The notes under the pieces: model-generated
The model's database searches: none
What the model was told of the DNA's origin: nothing
What the model saw: the letters and a program-made list of their open reading frames with translations, nothing else
Source: Bryoerythrophyllum caledonicum
Taxonomy: Eukaryota > Streptophyta > Bryopsida > Pottiales > Pottiaceae
Length of the DNA stretch: 64,000 nucleotides
Assembly (NCBI GenBank): GCA_963971425.1
Contig: OZ020518.1
Coordinates: 201,001 to 265,000, forward strand
Direction: 5' to 3'
Shown: in pieces, positions 55,241-64,000 of the stretch
Layout of the letters: every line of letters starts with the position of its first letter
How positions within the stretch are numbered: the stretch's first letter is position 1
Made by a program: the position numbers and the translations under genes

Positions 55241-57389
55241 GGGTTAAAAGATGAATCTTAACGTAGTGAATAAGGAACACCATGTTTTTAGAGCTAGAGG
55301 GATTTGACGAGAAGACGTCGCAAGTTACAAATTGAGCGCCCTACTTCCCATGGCCATACCCTACCCTTTTCGGTAACATAATGCCCCATGCTTAATAGCA
55401 ACAGGTCAAGAATCCTATTCATATTGTACCCCACGTGGAGAGGATTTGGGCGAGGCTTTGATGTTCGATGCTCGTTGGTCACATAGTTGAATAAGATAAA
55501 GGCACCCAATTCCAATCACTTAAGCAAGTTGGGGTTTCAAATGACATTGTATGCCAAACAAAACAATTTAGAAAGATGCAGAATTTGGAATGAATCTCAA
55601 CAAACATTATTTCAAATTTAATCTCAAAGATTTAAAATTGATATAGAAGTTAAAAGCCCAAAACCCATTAGAGTCCATAGTCATACTCTAGAGTAAGTGA
55701 GATTTGGTGATCTCTCATGCCCAATGCTTGTAAGTGAGAGTGAAGAAAAGAGACTAAACCCAATAGATTTAGTCTAGAAGCTCAACCTCCAACTATAGGT
55801 AAGAGCTCAAACATCATAGTGAGCTCTTCCTTCCCCCGAGCTTGGTTCTTATAGCGGAGATGAACTCCAAGTTTAATTCTACTTTTAGAAGATCTAGAAC
55901 CTTTCAACTAAGGTTATCTAACCTTATCAAATACTATTATTTTATCAAGTAATTTTACTTTATCTTTCCAATTATGACTCATTAGAACTTTAATTTTAGC
56001 TTTATAGATAAAAAGCCTAGAACTTTCCACACAATCTAGACCATTCATTGTTGGTCCCACAATGAGTGTTGTTCAACTCCTGAGCACAAGTACTTCACTT
56101 GAAGTTCTTTTGCGCATCCTTCTTCTTAGAGCTATCTATCTCCACTACACAACTCAACTACTTGAAGTTGTGTAACTTGAGTCATCATCTGCTTATACAC
56201 TAGTCATCACCATAGATAATTAGTTTGTTTCTCAACATCAAATCTACTTGGTAGGATCATCCTCAAATCTACCCCGTAGGATCATCATAAAATCTACTCC
56301 ATGTGATCATCATCAAATCTACCTTGTAGGATAATAATGTAGCCTGTAGGGTACATTATAGGGTCCCACAATGTCAAATTTAGTTCTGATTTAACGGGAT
56401 TTTTTAATTGAATTGGGAACATTTTATTAGCTTCACGTACATAATTTTTGTAGAAATTCGACTTACGCTTCAAGAGTTACAATTTCTTTTCACTAGCATA
56501 TACAAATGCAACGGTTTAGTGTAACATATAACAAATACTATTGCAAGACTATAATTTATTCTAAATTCAATATAAATTTGAGTTTTTGTCCATCAGAGAA
56601 TATGAAAAACTTCTCTTGGAAAAGGAATGGAAAACTTTGCATCCACCGTACGTATTTATGAATTTCAAAGAAATGAGAAGCATATGATATATGCAAAACT
56701 TGAAGTGCATTATTACTTCTTTGCTCACAATTGCATTGCAAGATTTTTAAGGACATCCTCTACCCCTCTTCTACTTCTAAAATTTGGTGCACATGTGTTT
56801 AACAATATCCGTTCAAAGTTAAAAATAGAAAATCATGGCCCTTTGTGCAAAAAGTTGCCATAGAAGGTGGTCGAAATTTGTTGAAGGTATTTAGTATGAC
56901 ACTATAAATAGTTTATGTCTCACTTCAAAGGTTGATGTCTTTCAATCCTTATGATCAAACTGAACAAAGGTTTTACCACATATAATTGGAGAATTCTTGT
57001 AAAGGATCCTACAATTAGAAATGTAAAATCTGTGTTTATTTGCATCCTATGTTGAATGCATAGAAATTGGTAGTTTTCAATGAGTTTGGATGCAAAAATG
57101 TTGTAGGCATTTAGGGGTTAGGGTGGAGCAACCCAAAATTGCATACTTCATGACCCAATGCCGATAACGACTAGGGTTTTCAAATTTTGAGTGATTGAAT
57201 ATGGGTCCCTTCATGCACCAATTCATGCATTTACCATTTTCATGCACTGTTACATATATATACTCTATTGACCGATTTTGGGTGGCCAATCACAGTTCGG
57301 TGCCTCCACCTTATTGTGAAGCATGACAAGTTGACTAAAGAGCAAGCCTTCAATGCTGCAAGTAGACATGACTATGGGACTACGTTCCC
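55241..57389. other. AT-rich region, no gene, one small tandem repeat
   Basis: No protein family recognised. 56,245-56,340 holds three to four 27-bp units around GATCATCATCAAATCTACC. Confidence 0.45.
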
Positions 57390-57856
57390 ACAAGGTCCGG
57401 AAATAACCTTAAAAATCCGGAAAAATGAAAAAAATTAGAGATAGTTAGTGACTAGAGTAATGCGGAATAGTATAGTAAGGTAGAAATAAGAAATAAGGAC
57501 TTTTGGTTCAATCGGAATCGCTAAATAGTATTAAGTCATTACTTTTCCAGAAGCCCCTAAACATCCGGCAATGTCCGGAGACGTCCAAAAAATATCCGGA
57601 TCCAGAACCGTCATCATGATTCCAACGGCAATTAACGACTGACCATACAACGAGTCAGATATAAGAAGAGCCAGAAAAAGGAGGATGCCACCATTCTTTT
57701 TGTCGTTTTTCTCTCTCTTCTGCCATCTCCTATGCCATGTGTCTTCTGTTTCTCTAGTCCGTAAGTATTTCCGGTAGGAGAGAGCTTTTGATGAGGACGG
57801 TGCGTACAGGTGTGACCGGAGGGATTGTGAGGTAGTAGATAAGGTCTGTAGGAACC

Positions 57857-59249
57857 ATGGCAGGGACCGGTCGGAAGCTCAAGACGAAGGATACTACTTC
57901 TGAAATGCCGGCAGATCTAAAGGTGATACCGGAGTACCCTACCGGTAACGAAGACCTTAGTGTCCTCTTCAACTACCTAGAAATCATGGGGTGTTTTGGT
58001 CTGCTGGGAGTGTCGTGGGGAGTCAAGAACAAGGGGCTGGAGATGGAGCTAATTGGGACTCCCGACAACCAATTTGACGGCAGCTTCCGGGCACATCCCA
58101 AACATTGGACGGTGAAGGAGTGGAGACACGCATACAACTTCCGGGAAGGAGAGGTGACAATGCCAGAGCGGAGGGACGAGCTACAATGTCAGTGACCTCA
58201 GAGATCCGGATACCCGGTTAGTAATAGGGTTTTTAAACCCTATTTTCCATCCGGAGAAGCCCAAGCGGTTAGTGATCAAGTGGGCCTGCACCTTTCTTGG
58301 AGCAATGAGGAGAAAGATCATTGTGGACTGGGCGGCTTTAATGAGCGACATGGTAGACCGGCTGATCAAGAACCTCCGGAAGACGAAGAAGACCGGAACT
58401 CCCCTCCCGACGTATTTAACGCATCTGTATGCCAAATATGAGGTTTTGACTCCACCGGAACAAGACAAATACGACGACCTGATGAACATTCAGAAGTACG
58501 GAGGGCCGGAATCCGAGTTGGAGTCAGCCGAGACATCTCCAGCCGACATCACCAAAAGCCGGAAGAGAAGCATGTCGGTGGAGGTGGAAGAGGAACCGGA
58601 GCAGGCTGGCCCAAGCCAGTCAGTGTAAGAGCGAGCAAGTCCGGAACCGGCCGGACGACAAGCCAGACCGGAGAGGATATCGCCGGCTACGGTTCCAAAA
58701 CTGACGAGTCGTACTATAGACCACATTTTGGAGCTCTTGTGCCATGCGGCGTGGAGGACCACACTTCTAAATCAACAAACCGGAGACTTCGCCGGGTTCA
58801 TCAGAGAAGTTTTGGATGAGCTAAATCTAGAATCATTAGAAGACGTCTATCCTAGGTTGAAGGAACTCCGGAACACATCAATCCGGCTAGGCGTGATGGA
58901 GGAGCAACAGGCCTCTCTGTCCCAAGCCAATGCAAGACTCCTACAGCAGTTGGTGGACACGGAAGCAGCCTTGGCGGACGCAATGAAGGCGAAGAAGAAA
59001 GCGGAAGATAAGGCCAGAGCCTCAGCACGGGCGCTAGCAGACGTCCGGACGGCTCTCGACTTTCCGGTAGACACTGTCAACTGGAGTCTTTTTCTCACGA
59101 CCAGATTAGAGAAAGAGGAGAAACTCAACAGAGTACAGATCATCAAGTTTCTCTCCGACCATGGCCGGAAGATAGAAAGGACGTGGGACCGGATGCAGGA
59201 ACTGGTGTCCAATATGAGCCCGGAGCTTCCGATCAACCGCGGGGCCTAA
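57857..59249 (+). pseudogene. Retroelement-associated protein, broken by one frameshift and one stop
   Basis: Starts MAGTGRKLKTKDTTSEMP after a good ATG context. Frame one (to 58,195) has ELIGTPDNQFDGSFRAHPKH and WTVKEWRHAYNF. A second frame (58,272-58,628) continues with KWACTFLGAMRRKIIVDWAA and YLTHLYAKYEVL. After a single TAA the same frame runs on (58,728-59,249) into a long coiled coil (QQASLSQANARLLQQLVDTE and on). It resembles the gag-like extra ORFs of plant gypsy-type elements. I do not recognise a named domain. A Pro/Ser-rich frame follows at 59,420-59,701. Confidence 0.45.
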
Positions 59250-61087
59250 ACTTCAGAGGTTCCAGAATCAACTTTGTAGAAGGCAGGACCTTCAGAGACA
59301 ATTCCAAAGTCCTCGGAGAACCAATGGATTTGATATGTGCACCGGATCAAGCATCACCCATGAACTAGACCAACCTGCCTCAGCTCAGCGGAGAAACACT
59401 CAAGAGTTGGAAGACGGTCATGACAGAAAAACCTTCGCAGGAGACACCTCCTTCGTTCCGGATTCCATCGGTCTCACCTTCTAGTTCTCGCCGGAAGTCA
59501 ATCCCGACAGGATCTAGGCTGTTTCCGGAGGAGCAACCCAACCCCAACGGAAGTTACCGGGATCTCCTCCAAACAAAGATCTGGTCAGCCACAAGACCAA
59601 CAAGACCAGTTGAACCACCGACAGAAGACCTTCCGGATGCAGCATCCGGAAGCCAACGGAAGGATCCGGAATTGACCCCGGAGAAGACAGACGCAGGGTA
59701 GGCGACAGTGGAAGAGTCCCCTAGGCGTACGAGTTTGCGAAACAAGGGTGTCTAAAAGATCCTTTAGCTGTAGTAGTCATAGATTTCTAAGTTGAGTAGA
59801 ATTGATAGCGATTAACGATGGGGCTCAGAATTGCACCCGGCTGTTGACCACAGGACTTAGAAAATATTATATATACTTAGATCCTGAAGACGGAAGTTCG
59901 GAACCTAGATCCGATTATTCCGGAGTTTTTCTAGGAATTAACGACCAACCTAGGAATCATCGTGTCTAAAGTAAAAGTCTTAGGAATTATCGGATTGTTA
60001 AATAAAAGTTTTCAGACCTTTTGGCCATTAGTTTTAGACTTTCCGAATTTTTTGCGAATAAGGTAGAGTAAAAGTAGCAACTTAGTTAGCATTTAATCCA
60101 ATGAGTTTTAGGAAACTTATCATCTTGTTTTCTCTCGTTGCAAACATTTTCGCCTAGCAATATATTGCCTTTCTATGTATTCTGGTGCTAAGTGTTTTTG
60201 ATATGTAAGGAGCGGATCCATTGTGGTTTGTATTGTTGTGGATAGTTCTTCCGGAGTGAGTGTTACTGTATTTCGTATTGAGGAGACCGGTTGGGACTTG
60301 CAGTAGGAGAACGTCCAAAAGAGCTGGAGACGAGTTCAGGGCGAGGCCTGATACTCTTCAGGGTCCGGAAGAAGCCAAGAAGGGAAGAGACATATTGCAG
60401 CGGTGGACCTGGTAGTCTTTAGGGCACGAAAGTCCCGTGTGAACCCGGATTCCGGTTGAGGCTGGAATTTTCCCCTACGACTGGGAAAAAGCCTGTTGTG
60501 TTGGTCTAGAAGGAATCCTCTTGCTAATTGGTGATATTGCTCAGTAGAATCACAACATGCACTTTTCGGAATGTTGTTGTAGTATGGCTTTAACTCTGTG
60601 TGACCGTGTCCGGATGGCTAGCCGGATGTTGTCAGAGTGGATCTAGCGGCAACAACCATCTACCGGTTAGCAGAGTAGGAAGAGTGGGTGTCTAGCCACA
60701 ATAAGTTACGCACAGTGGAGAATCCGACCACTTAAACTGATAGGATCAGTGGTCTTCCAACCACTCGTTTAAACCATCCGGAGAATATCTCTGAGGAGTA
60801 TACAGAGACAAAACTAAACTCACTTTTTGGTTATTCGGAATTCCATTACCAAAAACTATTGTATGAATTCGGATTGATCCGGAAGGATCCGGAAATAAAT
60901 ACAGAGATAGTGATAGAAAGGATCCGGTAGATTTTTAATTGGTGTTTGGTTGAGTTTGTGAGTATATTCTTGAAGGAACGATAGATCTATGTGGAAACAA
61001 ATTTGGAGCGCTTACTTTGAACGCATTTAGTTGAAACTAAGTGCCATCCGGAGGAATACTTACTCTATGACTTGCAACATGAATTTT

Positions 61088-61105
61088 TGGCGCCGCTGTC
61101 CGGGA
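61088..61105 (+). other. Primer-binding site complementary to tRNA-Asp
   Basis: TGGCGCCGCTGTCCGGGA differs little from TGGCGCCGTTGCCGGGGA, the tRNA-Asp primer site used by many plant Ty3/gypsy (Tat/Athila-type) elements. It places the preceding LTR end within about ten bases upstream. Confidence 0.7.
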
Positions 61106-61196
61106 CCTAACTAATTCTTCTTAGAATTACTGATAATTAGCTTTAAAACAGTATTTGAATTTTTCAAATAGAAGTAGAAATTAGGCTAAAGACTGC

Positions 61197-61590
61197 ATGA
61201 GTCAAAAAGGGAAGGAGTCGGAAGGATTACGCCGGTCAGAACGTAACAAAAGGGTAAACCCCGAAGTCAAACTCCGGTTACCTCTAAACCGTCCTGACAA
61301 CAAACCCTCGAGTTTGGTGACGAGGAGGCAATGTTGGCACATATTGCAGGTGAAGGAACTACTTCCTCAAGGACTCCGCCGGAAGCATCTTTGACGATGG
61401 CCGTTCGAAGCATCACCCGGTTAAAATACCGGAAGTTCGAAGGAGACGGCATGGAGGATGTGGGCGACTGGTTATGTGAGTTTAACTCAACCGCCGCTGC
61501 CAACCAGGAGGATGTAGTTACCAAGCTTTACATTTTCTAAGGATTGCTGAAGGGCAAAGCGCTTTAGTGGTACCAAGACGTTCCACAACC
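61197..61590 (+). pseudogene. Ty3/gypsy gag fragment, frameshifted and stopped
   Basis: Opens MSQKGKESEGLRRSERNK, 92 bp after the primer-binding site. After a frame change near 61,320 it gives ITRLKYRKFEGDGMEDVGDW and CEFNSTAAANQEDVVTKL, the retrotransposon gag pattern F-x-G-x-D-W-x-F-x-A. TAA at 61,538-61,540 and a TAG in ALxWYQDVP break it. Similarity ends near 61,590, so the rest of the element is absent. Confidence 0.7.
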
Positions 61591-61600
61591 AGTCTTGATT

Positions 61601-64000
61601 CAAGCTCAACATACTATAGTCAATTTGTAGCGTTTTTTGCTATATTAGAGTGAAATGTTTATTCTAGCTCTATTGATATTTGATATTCCTACAATTATGA
61701 AACTAAATTTCAAAGTATCTGCATTGAGAATTTTTGAGGTGATACTATTCATAGCATGGTATATAAGCATGACTAAGATAATGTTACTTTGTACCACAAT
61801 CAGATACATGTCCACATTTAGAAGTGGATAGAGAGTCAATCATAAGTTGTCATGGTTTATATTGTGATTAGTCTTAGGCCCGCACTTAAAAGTGAATAGA
61901 GAATCAACCATAAGTTGTCATGCTATGTACCATGATCAAATACAAGCCCACACTTACGAGTAGATAGAGAGTCAAGCTCAAGTTGTCATGGTTATAGTCA
62001 ATGTGAAAGGTGGATAGGAATTTGCTCTAGAGTTAAATCTGTATAATTGGTCATTGTAATTACATTATTTTCTTTATGAAAAAATGAGATATAGGTTTTG
62101 CGTTGGTTGCTTTTGTTTCCACTTCATAATTTGTTAAATAGGTACACAACATTAAGTAGTAGTGTTAAGGCTCACCTATTTCACATTGGAAAAGACTATA
62201 AACAACAATTCTCTGAAGAAGATAATGTAAAAGAAACTTTTAAGATATTATTATTGATACATTGATTGATGTGCAAATGTGAGGCCTAATTGAACACCGA
62301 TTCTTTCAAATAAAGCACGTATCATTACTCTAGGTTGCTTTTATGATTTCCTTCCCGCTTTTCACCAATGTCATCTTCTCCTTTCCTCTCAATCTCTTTA
62401 ATGATATTCTAGAATATGTATAACACTTGTACTTAAATCTGGCCATTAGCCATAGCCAACCCAATGTCAAAGGGTTAAGATCAAGGCATTTTGTACCACA
62501 CAAGGTCAATTCTTTTACCATTGTGTTTAAAACCATGTTATTCCTAGTACATTAATTTTTAGAGGTAGCAAAATAATGTAGCATATTCAAAACAAATGTA
62601 TAAGAAGACAAGGGGTACATGGCAATCTTACTTTCATACTCACCACAGCTATGGAAAAAAGTTATGCCATCTTAAGAGAGAAAATTGTCTAATTTTTCTC
62701 GAGAAGCTCCAAATTTTTTGCTAAGCTATTTCTTTCAATGTGAGTTGCAATACTAAAAGATAATAAAATTTCCTGTCATATTGTCAAAAAAAATTTATCT
62801 TTGGTGAAAAACAACATACTAAACAAAGTCATACTAAACATTTTCACTCACTGCCATTGTCCACACATTGTCAAGCATGGTACAAAAACAAATTCTTCTT
62901 TTCCACAAAAATTAGATTTGACCATAATTTTTATTTTAATTTTATCCAAAACAACATATGGTGAGGTATATTCTTATTGACCATTTGGATTATAATCCTA
63001 AAATATATGAGACCTTTAGAGACAATTTGGAGTAATTTGTAAATTTGGTAGACCTACATTTCATTTCTTCCATCTTTGCGGCTTTGCGTGATCTCAGCTC
63101 CTTGGATTTGTGTGCTTTCAACTAATGCAATTAGGATATACATTGGGGTCTGTCGAGTGAGTTATGGTATGGTGTGTCGTGACCAATTGCAATGAACTAT
63201 ACCAGTTGCGTACTTGTCTTGTGAATGATCTTGATGAAATGTACCCACTTGTGGCATTTCTTGTACTGGGTCGCATGTGTTGTCCTTAAAGGGTTAAATA
63301 ATTTTTTTTTAAAAACATGAATCACTTGATTTTGTACCTCTACTCCTTGCCACACCTCTTTTCAACCTCTAAAAATTGGTGTACAACACATGCATGTATA
63401 AACAATCCCCCACTTACGTTTAAGGATTCATTTTCATAAGGTGCCATTGGTGGTCACAATACTCTATATAAAGTGTTATATTTGCATATGATTATGATTA
63501 CATATTGAAATGACTTGCAAATAAAAGATGTTGATTAAAAAATCTTCAACCAAAAGGTGTAAGTCTTGCTAAACTTTGATATGTTTTGTATATTCTACAA
63601 TGTAAAATACATTTTAAGTAAAACACATTGTAAAATGAAGTAATAAATTTTGTTTTACTAATGGGACTTGCAATTGGATGTCAAATTAGTGTCTAGTGTT
63701 TCAAGATGGACAAATGCTCAATTTTTGAGATGGAAGGCACAGGTGAGGGAATTGAAGGAATGGCACCAGAACATGGCATAGGTACTCAACATGATTACAA
63801 ACGCCCAAGAACAACAAGGCATTGCCAAAATGATAGATCTCCATCGGTCAATTTACCTCGCAACCTATAAGGCGGGACAGGGCCGGGTGCAAACGAAATC
63901 GTCTGCTTCCCATCGTGCAACTCATGTGATGGCCATGGTTGAAAATGTGGTTGAAAATTGAACTCTAGTATTTCCTCCCTCACTCATATCTATAATGTGT
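61601..64000. other. AT-rich MITE debris to the window end
   Basis: 62,490-62,990 resembles the 944-bp family and 63,420-63,690 the short CCCTTAAATGT family. GGGTTAA ends occur at 62,471 and 63,291. 61,850-62,000 has a loose repeat of AGTGAATAGAGAATCAACCA and similar. A short frame from 63,705 (MDKCSIFEMEGTGEGIEG) is not recognised. Confidence 0.4.

Larger units (their letters stand above)
57390..61600 (+). mobile_element. Decayed Ty3/gypsy-type retroelement, TCCGG-rich
   Basis: Marked by a dense TCCGG/CCGGA motif from about 57,410 to 61,440. From left to right it has an open-frame region (57,857-59,701), a non-coding block that should include an LTR (ending near 61,080), a primer-binding site (61,088) and a gag start (61,197). 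This order fits the 3' end of one copy plus one LTR plus the 5' start of the next (a recombined tandem), or one very long LTR that contains genes. I cannot decide which. Confidence 0.6.

Overview
The window looks like nuclear DNA of a land plant, most likely a seed-free one. A moss-like bryophyte is my best guess, because the PLS-DYW pentatricopeptide repeat (PPR) protein at the left edge resembles moss editing factors as I remember them. Supporting signs are split genes with GT-AG introns, TTTAGGG-type telomeric motifs in gene promoters, a PPR-DYW editing factor, and dense nested transposable elements. I see no tRNA, rRNA, CRISPR or bacterial operon.

The first 20 kb is gene-bearing. It holds (1) a PLS-DYW PPR RNA-editing factor on the minus strand, cut by the left edge; (2) a divergently oriented six-exon THUMPD1/TAN1-type gene for the tRNA acetylation adaptor; (3) a seven-exon gene for proteasome assembly chaperone 2 (PAC2/PSMG2), whose first intron looks recently made from a duplicated segment and a telomeric repeat; (4) a five- or six-exon nucleoplasmin-like gene resembling the N-terminal half of FKBP43/FKBP53 but lacking the FKBP domain; (5) an intronless SPT2-type histone chaperone. 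All are housekeeping genes for RNA modification, proteasome assembly or chromatin. Telo-box-like motifs lie in or near each 5' region, so a shared mode of expression is plausible, but the genes do not form a pathway. I read the exon structures by eye and checked them only by reading frame and by what I remember of the protein families.

From about 20 kb to the end the window is almost wholly repeats. 23-34.7 kb is an imperfect large palindrome. Its arms carry an apparent captured fragment of a mitochondrial AFG3/FtsH-like gene and, on one side, an 11-copy 40-bp array. A complete 2.8-kb Tc1-type (DD34E) transposon with roughly 580-bp inverted repeats sits in its centre. 35-37 kb and 45.5-47.3 kb are two direct copies of a GTCCG-rich element. 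38.4-41.2 kb is a Helitron helicase between 128-bp direct repeats. 41.9-50.8 kb contains two related LTR-like blocks, a SINE-like insertion, a TIR-domain gene fragment and a PIF/Harbinger MITE. About 51 kb is a GC-rich minisatellite. 52-55 kb and several other places carry MITE families flanked by TTAA. 57.4-61.6 kb is a decayed Ty3/gypsy element unusually rich in TCCGG. The last 2.4 kb is AT-rich MITE debris.

I did not find a coherent undescribed multi-gene system. The best leads are the Tc1-type element, the TTAA/CCC MITEs, the PAC2 intron, the truncated FKBP-nucleoplasmin gene, the captured TIR and AFG3-like exons, and the motif-biased elements.
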